Source: Thermoleophilia bacterium (GTDB lineage Bacteria > Actinomycetota > Thermoleophilia > RBG-16-64-13). From it: a DNA stretch of 64,000 nucleotides. Position numbers and translations under genes: made by a program. The stretch is taken from assembly GCA_027493445.1 (NCBI GenBank), contig JAOSKU010000001.1, forward strand, positions 918,501 through 982,500. Reading direction: 5' to 3'. Positions 56,311 through 64,000 of this stretch are shown here, one piece after another. A model generated the notes under the pieces. The model was not told the origin of the DNA and searched no databases. It was given only the letters and a program-made list of their open reading frames with translations. Position 1 is the first letter of the stretch. Each line of letters starts with the position of its first letter.

Positions 56311-56814
56311 CTAGTCGCACTCCGCCCGCAGACAGATCTCGCTGAGCAGACTCTCCAGGTACTCCAGGGCATCGGACTGGGGCATCTGCTTTGCGTACAT
56401 CAACTCGGAAGCCAAGATCTTCTTGACCCGACCGAACATCTGCTTCTCCCCGGTCGACAATCCCTTCGTGGCATCGCGGATGGCCAGGTTACGGACAACG
56501 TCGGCAAGCTCGAATATATCTCCCGACTTGATTTTCTCACGATTGTGCTTGAGCCGCCGGTTCCAGTTTTTCGGCATGAGTGTGGCATCGTCACGGAGCA
56601 CACCCACCACCTCCTCCACCATCACCTCGTCGATGACGGAGCGGATGCCGGCCCGCTCGGCCGCGTCGATCGGGACCATGACCGTCATGTCATTGTGAAG
56701 AATCTGGATGGTCATGTACTCCTTGAGATCGCCCTGCACATCACGCCGGCAGATGTCGAGGATCCGCCCCGCACCGTGGTGGGGATAGACGACCTTGTCT
56801 CCAACTTTGAACAC
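56311..56814 (-). CDS. carD: CarD-family transcriptional regulator
   Basis: A 167-residue CarD/CdnL protein that binds RNA polymerase beta and stabilises open complexes. FKVGDKVVYPHHGAGRILDI starts the RNAP-interaction domain, and TLMPKNWNRRLKHNREKIKS and LAIRDATKGLSTGEKQMFGR belong to the helical DNA-binding domain. GTG 56814 is preceded by GAGGAG. It lies between disA and the PIN/TRAM gene, the position typical of Actinomycetota. Confidence 0.95.
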   Translation of the reverse strand: MFKVGDKVVYPHHGAGRILDICRRDVQGDLKEYMTIQILHNDMTVMVPIDAAERAGIRSVIDEVMVEEVVGVLRDDATLMPKNWNRRLKHNREKIKSGDIFELADVVRNLAIRDATKGLSTGEKQMFGRVKKILASELMYAKQMPQSDALEYLESLLSEICLRAECD

Positions 56815-56882
56815 ACCAGACTCCTCGTTCGTGCCGCCTCCCGGCCGGCCGTCTCGCCCGGGCCCGCCCCGGAGGCCGGCAT

Positions 56883-57951
56883 TCAGCCGTAGCGCTCCAG
56901 GAGGTTGAGCTCTCGCAAGCGCAGAAAGCCTTCCTTGATGTCGTGGGCGCGGGCCGGACCTACGCCCTCGATGGCCGCCAGCTCCTCCTTCGAAGCGTTC
57001 AGGATGTCCTCGAGCCTGCCGAACCCGTCGACCAGATTGTTGATCACGCCCTTGGGCAGGCGGGGGATCTTGCGAAGCATTCCGGAACCCGCGGGCCGAG
57101 ACGTGCAGCTCCAGAGCGTCCACATCGGGGTCGTAGCCCAGGAGCTCCCCGATCTTACCCAGGCTTAGCAGGTCTTCGGCGTGCAGCGAGCCGAGCGCCG
57201 CAGTGACCTCATCGGGGCTCATGTCTGCGAAATCGGGCAGATAGTCGCGAATGACCGCCCACCGGTCGTCCCGCACATCGACCATGAGCTCCTCGAGCTG
57301 CATCTGAATGAGGCGGCCTTCGCTGCCCAGCTCGATGATGTACCGCTCGATCTCCCGAGCCACCCGCAACATCATCTCCGAGCGCTGCACAACGCTCAGG
57401 ACGTCGTACAAAGTCACGGCGTCTTCAAACTCAAGGGCGCTCAGCGAGGTCGACACTTGGTTCAGGCGCGACTTGTACTTCTCCAGGGTCTGCAACGCCT
57501 GATTGGCTTTCACCAAGATGACCCGGATCTCCTCCAGCACGAAGCGGATACCGTCGATGTAGAGCGACACGACGTCGCGGGCGGCGGAGATGGAGAGCAC
57601 CAGAGCGTCTATCTGCTTGGCGACCCGCTCGGCTGTACGGTGTCGCGTACCAGTCTCCGACGAGGGGATGGTGGGGTCGGGCATCAGCTGCACGTTGGCG
57701 TGGCTGATGCGCGTGCCGTCGCGATTGAGGATGATGGCCCCGTCCATCTTGGCGAGCTCGTAGAGGATCATCGGCGACAGCTCGACGTCGATACGAATCC
57801 CTCCGGAGATCAGGGGGGCCACCTCACCCTTGTCTGCGAACACAAGCAGGGCTCCTGTACGTGCCCGGACGATGTTGTCCAAAGCGTCACGAAGGGCCGC
57901 GCCCGGCGCCACGAGCTGAAGGGACTGCACGAGCCGTTCGCTGATGACCAT
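56883..57951 (-). CDS. disA: Diadenylate cyclase DisA (frameshifted)
   Basis: DisA makes c-di-AMP and scans DNA. The cyclase domain has MDGAIILNRDGTRISHANVQ and SETGTRHRTAERVAKQIDAL, with the DGA and RHR motifs intact. A long helical linker follows, then the helix-hairpin-helix domain. One base is extra at 57088-57090. Removing it joins DVDALELHVSARG to GMLRKIPRLPKGVINNLVDG and LAAIEGVGPARAHDIKEGFL, ending ERYG. ATG 57951 has AAAAGG upstream; TTG 57966 is the alternative. Corrected length is about 356 residues. Confidence 0.94.
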
Positions 57952-57958
57952 GTGCCTT

Positions 57959-59319
57959 TTAGCCAATGAGACCTCGCAGTAGTTCTCTCATGTCCGTCAC
58001 CGCTTCCAGAGCCACCCCGGGTGGGATCGGGCCCCGGGCCCGCAGCTCATGAACGTTCCGTGCGGGTGCCAGCACATGCCGGAAACCCCGCCGGGCCAGC
58101 TCTTGCAGCCGGATCTCTCCGTGGGCGACGTAGCGCACCTGGCCCGTGAGACTGAGCTCTCCAAAGGCCGCGACCTCGCCCAGCGGCTGGTCCCGAAAGG
58201 ACGAGGCCACCGCCAGCGCCAGGGGGAGGTCGGCGGCCGGATCCTCCACCGTCAGCCCCCGGCTATGTTCGCGAAGATGTCGCACTCCCCGAGGCCCATG
58301 CCCGCCCGGCGGGAGAGCACGGCCACGATCATGGCTAGCCGGTTGTGGTCCACACCGCGCGTGACTCGCCGCGGCATGGCCAGACCGGATGGTGTCACCA
58401 GCGCCTGCACCTCCGCCAGGAGACAACGGGTGCCTTCCATGGCAGCCAACACCGAGGCTCCCGGGCTGGATGAGCCCTCCTGGAGAAAGAGCGACGAAGG
58501 GTCGGGCACGTCGATCAGGCCCCCGCCCGTCATCTGAAAAACGCCCACCTCATTCGTCGAGCCGAAGCGGTTCTTGACCGAGCGCAGGATCCGGTACGGC
58601 TGACCCCGTTCGCCATCGAAGGCCAGGACCGCGTCGACCATATGCTCGAGCACCCGGGGACCGGCCAGATCGCCGCTTTTCGTCACGTGGCCCACCAAAA
58701 CCAGCGTAATCCCCTTTCCTTTCGCCACCCGCAGCAATTGTCCTGTTGCTTCCCGGATCTGCGAAACCGAACCCGGAGCCGAGCTAAGGCTGTCGGACCA
58801 CAGGGTCTGCACCGAATCAACCACGCACACCGCAGGGGCGTGCTCCTCGATGCAGGCCATCACCGGCTCGCAGCGCGTTTCCCCGACCAGTCGCAGCCCG
58901 TCGATGGGGCCCTCCAGCCGGCGGGCCCGCAGCTTGACCTGCGCAGCCGACTCCTCGCCCGAGACCAGCATCGTGGAGATCCCGGCCGCCTCCATGCGAA
59001 GCAAGGCCTGAAGCAACAGGGTCGACTTGCCGACCCCCGGCTCCCCGCCCACCAGCACCAAGGATCCCGGCACCAGGCCGCCACCCAGCACTCGATCGAA
59101 CTCGCCCATACCAGTGACGATACGGCGTTCCAAGCCCGCCTCGACCTCACCCAGGGTCACGACCTGGGGCAGGGGCACCCGATCGGCCACCATTCCCGGC
59201 CCAGACGGAGCCTCTTCCTGCAACGTGTTCCAGGCGCCGCAATCGGGGCACCGCCCAAGCCAGCGGGGGCTTTGATAGCCACAGCCCCCGCAGACGAAGA
59301 TACTCCGATTACGCGCCAC
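57959..59319 (-). CDS. radA: DNA repair protein RadA (frameshifted)
   Basis: RadA promotes branch migration in recombination. The zinc finger is FVCGGCGYQSPRWLGRCPDC, Walker A is LVGGEPGVGKSTLLLQALLR, and the RadA-specific KNRFG motif is present (RSVKNRFGSTNEVGVFQMTG). The Lon-like C-terminal domain starts VDHNRLAMIVAVLSRRAGMG. The frame breaks at a five-C run (58256-58260). One added base continues LTVEDPAADLPLALAVASSF and ends at TAA 57961-57959. Corrected length is about 453 residues. The start is GTG 59319. Confidence 0.95.
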
Positions 59320-59344
59320 TGACCCGGTCCGGCGTTCGGCTTAG

Positions 59345-61827
59345 CTAGGAGGACTCCCCGCCGGGCACGAGGACCTCCTCGGCGGGCGCTGTCAGGACAT
59401 CCACGATGGACAGCTTGTCCCCGTCGCGGCCCATCACCACGGTGCTACCCGGAGCGATGCGACCGGTGAGGACCTCCTCGGCCAACTCGTCCTCGACATA
59501 CTTCTGCAGGGCGCGGCGCAGCGGGCGCGCACCCATGGAGGGGTCGTAGCCCACCTCGACCAGCAGTTCCTTGGCCTCATTGGTGAGCTCGATGTTGAGG
59601 CCGTTTTCTTTGAGCTGCACCCGGAGCCGGTTGAGCATGAGCTCGATGATCTCGTTGATCTGGTCCTTGGTCAGCTTGTGGAACACGATGACCTCGTCGA
59701 TGCGGTTCAGGAACTCCGGCCGGAAGACCTTCTTGAGCTCGCCCATAACCCGAGTCTTCATCTCGGAGTACTCGAGACCGCCCTCGACCACCGGCTCACC
59801 GAATCCCAAGACCTGTCCTTTGGAGATAGTGGCCGCCCCGATGTTCGACGTCATGATGACGATGGTGTTCCGGAAGTCGACCGTGCGCCCCTGAGCGTCG
59901 GTCAGCCGGCCGTCCTCCAGGATCTGCAGCAGGATGTTGAAGACGTCGGGATGAGCCTTCTCGATCTCGTCGAGGAGCACGACGCTGTACGGGCGCCGGC
60001 GGACGGACTCGGTGAGCTGGCCGCCTTCTTCGTAGCCCACGTACCCGGGCGGCGAGCCCACCAGCCGGCTGACCGCGTGCTTCTCCATGTACTCGGACAT
60101 GTCAACTTGGATGAGGGCGTCCTCGTCGCCGAAGAGGAACGCCGCCAGGGTGCGGGCCAGCTCGGTCTTACCCACGCCCGAGGGACCTAGGAAGACGAAG
60201 GAGCCTCCCGGCCGGCGCGGGTCTTTGAGGCCGGCCCGCGAGCGCCGGATGGCCTTCGAGACCGCAGTCAGAGCTTCGTCCTGACCGATGACGCGCGCGT
60301 GCAGCTCCTCTTCCATGCGCAGGAGCTTCTGGGTCTCGGCCTCGGTGAGCTTGACCACCGGGATGCCCGTCCACATGGCCACCACTTCGGCGATCTCATC
60401 CTCTCCGATGTAGGCCTTGGAACCCTCCTCGGAGTTCTTCCAGCGCTCCTCGAGCTCCTTCTTCTCGTTGATCAAGCGGCGTTCCCGGTCGCGTAGGTTG
60501 GCCGCCTTCTCGAACTCCTGGCCTTCGATAGCGGCTTCCTTCTCCTTGCGCACCGTCTGGATCTTGTCTTCCAGCTCCCGGTAGTCGGGAGGTGCCGTCA
60601 TGGTCTGAATGCGTTTGCGGGAGGAGGCCTCATCCATCAGGTCGATGGCCTTGTCGGGCAGGAAGCGGTCGCTGATGTAGCGGTCCGCCAGGTAGGCGGC
60701 CGCCTCGAGGGACTCGTCGGTGATGCGGATGCGGTGGTGAGCCTCGTAGCGATCACGCAGACCCTTGAGAATCTCGATTGTCTCCTCCACCGACGGCTCC
60801 TTGACCATGATCTGCTGGAAACGCCGTTCGAGGGCCGCATCGCGGGCCAAGTACTTGCGGAACTCATCGATGGTGGTGGCTCCGATAGTCTGCAACTCAC
60901 CCCGAGCCAGAGCCGGCTTGAGGATGGAGGCAGCGTCGATAGCCCCTTCGGCGGCACCGGCGCCGACCAGGTTGTGGATCTCGTCGATGAAGAGGATGAT
61001 GTCACCGCGCTCGGTGATCTCCTTCATGACCTTCTTGAGGCGCTCCTCGAACTCGCCCCGGTATTTCGAACCGGCCACCAGCGCGCCCAGGTCGAGGGTG
61101 TAGATCTGCTTGTCCTTGAGCAGCTCGGGCACTTCGTTGTCGGCGATGCGCTGCGCCAGGCCCTCGACCACAGCCGTCTTGCCCACGCCCGGCTCGCCGA
61201 TGAGCACCGGGTTGTTCTTGGTGCGCCGGGAGAGGATCTGCATGACCCGCTCGATCTCGGTGCTGCGACCGATGACCGGGTCGAGCTTGTCCTCCTCGGC
61301 AAACTTGGTGAGGTTGCGTCCGAACTGGTCGAGCACCTTCGACGACTTCTTGGCGCCGGCCGCCGGTACCCCTGCTTTCTGACTGCGCCGGCTGGGGCCG
61401 GAAAGCACTCGCATGACCTCCTGGCGGATCCGGTCGGCGTCGGCATCGAGGTCGTTCAAGATACGCGCGGCCACGCCCTCGCTCTCGCGCACCAACCCGA
61501 GCAGGATGTGCTCGGTGCCGATGTAGTTGTGCCCCAACGAGAGCGCCTCGCGCAGCGCCAGCTCGAGGACCTTCTTGGCTCGGGGGTGAAGGGGATCTGC
61601 CCTTGAGCCTCGTGCTCGCCTTCACCGACGATGCGCATGATCTCGCCCCGCACGTCTTCGAGGCTGACCTCGAGGGTGCCCAGCACGCGCGCGGCCACGC
61701 CGTCGCCCTCTCGCAGCAGCCCAAGTAGCAGGTGCTCGGTGCCGATGTAGTTGTGCTTGAGGTCGCGGGCCTCTTCTTGCGCCAGAACCACGACCTGTCG
61801 TGCGCGTTCCGTGAACCGTTCGAACAT
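59345..61827 (-). CDS. clpC: ATP-dependent Clp protease ATPase ClpC (frameshifted)
   Basis: ClpC is the Hsp100 unfoldase of the ClpCP protease. The two Clp-N repeats contain [20 protein letters not shown] and [20 protein letters not shown]; the Glu of each GTEH corresponds to the phosphoarginine-binding sites in Bacillus. A missing base at a five-G run (61582-61586) separates them. Walker A motifs are [20 protein letters not shown] and [24 protein letters not shown]-type middle domain reads [20 protein letters not shown]. Corrected length is about 827 residues. It lies 13 bp downstream of mcsB. Confidence 0.95.
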
Positions 61828-61840
61828 GATCGACCTCTCT

Positions 61841-62860
61841 CTACCTCTCGAACCGCGCCGATACGAACACGTCGCGAAGGATGCGCGCGCGGACCTCGTC
61901 GATACGGGGATCTTCCAGACCTCCGTGCACACCCCCCATCTCTTCCACGGCAAGATGGCCAGGCTGTACGCGCCGCATGAGCTCGAAGGCGTACCGCGGC
62001 GTCAAATCCGGGGCGTCGATCAGACCCATCTCAACACCCACCTGCACAGAGGATATGAGGCTGACCGCCTCTGCCCAGCCGACCACCCAAGCCCGCTGAG
62101 CCACACCGAGAGCGCGCCCCATGTGGTCGCGCACCCTGACCGGGTTGTCGCGGAGCAGGATCTTGCGGACGCTCCGTTCCTTCTCGACCAGATCGCGTGC
62201 GGCCTCGACGACCGCCTCGGTGATAAACAATTCGGATATTCCCCTGCCCCCTCGGTTGGAAACTTGGAACAGCCCCCCGGCTCCGTCCCACAGGGGGGTA
62301 AGAAGCAACCCCCGAGTCATGAGCTGCAGAGCCAGAACACCAACTCGGCCGGCCACCATGAGGGCCGGGGTCTGGACCACCGCGTAGGCCTTGAGACCGG
62401 TACCAGCCTCATCGGGCCGAGCGGTGAGATACCCCCAGCGCTCGTCGAAAGCAAAGGTCATGCCCTGCTCGAGGCTGTCGTCGATGGAATCCACCATGGC
62501 CCACAGCTCAGACAAATGATCGCCCTCCCGCGCGGCGAGAAGACGGAGGTGGTCCTGGCCGTTGATCTCGAGGCTTGCGAGCCCTCCCTTGTAAAGACCG
62601 AAAGACGCCACCTCGCCTCGAGCGCGAGCAAAGGCGGGAGTCATGAGGCCGCGCTCGGCCAGATACGCCCGCTGAACCGGCGAGAGCGACTCGAGGGGGA
62701 ATATCTCCCACTCTCCCGGAGCGCTGCCCCGCCGCAGCTGCGCGATCACGCGTTCGCGCAGCTCGTCCAGGAGGTCGGGCTCGGCCACGTGCGGAAAGGG
62801 CACGACGGAGTCGTTTCGGGTCACCCCCACACTGGTCACGAGAAAATCGCAGCGCTCCAT
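61841..62860 (-). CDS. mcsB: McsB homologue, probably catalytically dead arginine kinase
   Basis: Position and overall fold identify McsB, the protein-arginine kinase that tags proteins for ClpCP, but key motifs are lost. The ATP-binding STRIRLARN region reads VTSVGVTRNDSVVPFPHVAE. The catalytic NEEDH reads SLEINGQDHLRLLAAREGDH, lacking both Glu. The SCPxNxGTGxRAS block reads GYLTARPDEAGTGLKAYAVV, without Cys. Surrounding helices align well (SIDDSLEQGMTFAFDERWGY). Length is 339. The frame is intact and the start overlaps mcsA (ATGA), so it is maintained as a protein. A structural or adaptor role with McsA and ClpC is inferred. Confidence 0.88.
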   Translation of the reverse strand: MERCDFLVTSVGVTRNDSVVPFPHVAEPDLLDELRERVIAQLRRGSAPGEWEIFPLESLSPVQRAYLAERGLMTPAFARARGEVASFGLYKGGLASLEINGQDHLRLLAAREGDHLSELWAMVDSIDDSLEQGMTFAFDERWGYLTARPDEAGTGLKAYAVVQTPALMVAGRVGVLALQLMTRGLLLTPLWDGAGGLFQVSNRGGRGISELFITEAVVEAARDLVEKERSVRKILLRDNPVRVRDHMGRALGVAQRAWVVGWAEAVSLISSVQVGVEMGLIDAPDLTPRYAFELMRRVQPGHLAVEEMGGVHGGLEDPRIDEVRARILRDVFVSARFER

Positions 62861-63432
62861 CACACCTCCTCGACCGGATGCTGAGCCAGCTCGGCCAGGC
62901 GATCTCGCACACTGGCGGCCTCCTCGTAGCGCTCGGAGTCGACCAGCTCCTTGAGCATGCGGCGCAGGCGGAGCACCTCGCGCTGAGTCGGGTCGCCGGC
63001 TGCAACCCTGCCCGGGATCTTGCCCAAGTGCGAGTGGGACGAGCCGCCGGCGCCCAGACCCCGTTCCAGCTGCGGCGAGAAGACCTCGTAGCACGCGGCG
63101 CATCCGAGCATCCCCGTCTCGAGAACGTCACTGAGGGTCGTTCCGCAGACCACGCACATCTTGGTAGGCTCTCCGGGCTGCTTCTCGACCTCGGTCTCGG
63201 CCTTGGCCGCCCGCGAGAGCAGACCGCTCAGGAGGTTCGGAACCGCGAAGACCAGAGCCGTGCCCTCGGTCTGGTCCACCAGGTCTTCAGCGCAGCTCTG
63301 GCACACATGCACACGGGTGAGCTCGGCGCCCTCGAGGCGTAGGATATGGACGCTCGCCACTTCCCGGCCGCAGGACTCGCAGGTGGGAGTGTCGCCGCCG
63401 CCGACCTGCCATTGCGATTCCTCGGCAAACAC
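62860..63432 (-). CDS. mcsA: McsA, zinc-binding partner of McsB
   Basis: A 190-residue McsA. It has four CxxC pairs: TCESCGREVASVH, VCQSCAED, MCVVCGTTLSDVLETGMLGC and CAACYEVF. A C-terminal UvrB/C motif follows (LKELVDSERYEEAASVRDRL). McsA activates McsB and binds ClpC in Bacillota. The start is GTG 63432 behind AGGAGA. It begins the mcsA-mcsB-clpC operon. No ctsR precedes it; only about 260 bp separate it from lysS. Confidence 0.93.
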   Translation of the reverse strand: MFAEESQWQVGGGDTPTCESCGREVASVHILRLEGAELTRVHVCQSCAEDLVDQTEGTALVFAVPNLLSGLLSRAAKAETEVEKQPGEPTKMCVVCGTTLSDVLETGMLGCAACYEVFSPQLERGLGAGGSSHSHLGKIPGRVAAGDPTQREVLRLRRMLKELVDSERYEEAASVRDRLAELAQHPVEEV

Positions 63433-63438
63433 GGGTTA

Positions 63439-64000
<562 letters not shown>

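Overview
The window is a continuous GC-rich bacterial chromosome segment, almost fully coding, with no transposase, phage or CRISPR genes. The right third has the order lysS-mcsA-mcsB-clpC-radA-disA-carD-yacL(PIN/TRAM)-ispD-ispF-gltX-cysS-rlmB-yacP-sigH. This is the Bacillota order with a CarD gene placed as in Actinomycetota. Together with high GC, PII/GlnD and many GTG/TTG starts, it suggests a deep-branching Actinomycetota lineage or a high-GC Bacillota. That placement is inference.

Layout. 1-2.4 kb: tsaB (partial), tsaE, a family 4 uracil-DNA glycosylase, FmdB and PspC. 2.7-6.2 kb: a plus-strand operon with two gene fusions (Rossmann/DUF2520-YjbQ and hexulose-phosphate synthase-RraA) and a methyltransferase. 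6.2-17.2 kb (minus): panC overlapping a P1 peptidase, rho, glpX, a two-gene cyclic 2,3-diphosphoglycerate module, a phosphoesterase, sppA, homoserine dehydrogenase and lysA. 17.4-20.6 kb: a small nuclease-like protein with hpt and a hydrolase; a CsoR-type repressor with trxB; tRNA-Gly. 20.7-24.4 kb: a strong promoter with a structured, terminator-ended leader before an EamA transporter, an M19 dipeptidase, a repetitive secreted protein and mutM. 24.4-33.3 kb (minus): argS, a potassium-channel remnant, rlmH, a DUF4388 protein, glnD/PII and a CDF exporter. 33.5-42.6 kb: TetR with a MacB/FtsX transporter, a second thioredoxin reductase, class II aldolase and an ABC-2 exporter. 42.7-47.8 kb: tRNA-Thr, an M24 peptidase and small accessory genes. 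47.8-64 kb: the conserved housekeeping block.

Quality warning. At least 17 genes, many normally essential (rho, argS, lysS, ispD, clpC, radA, rlmB), are each split by a one- or two-base length change, usually in a G or C run. The reading resumes perfectly in another frame. This pattern fits uncorrected homopolymer errors, so I annotate these as intact genes with a marked frameshift.

Most notable biology: an McsB homologue that has lost the arginine-kinase catalytic motifs but stays in the mcsA-mcsB-clpC operon, with no ctsR; a bacterial cyclic-2,3-DPG gene pair; a DUF2520-YjbQ fusion next to an HPS-RraA fusion; a family of about 160-bp palindromic elements that abut stop codons; a K+ channel gene lacking its selectivity filter and half its RCK domain; and an unassigned structured leader RNA.
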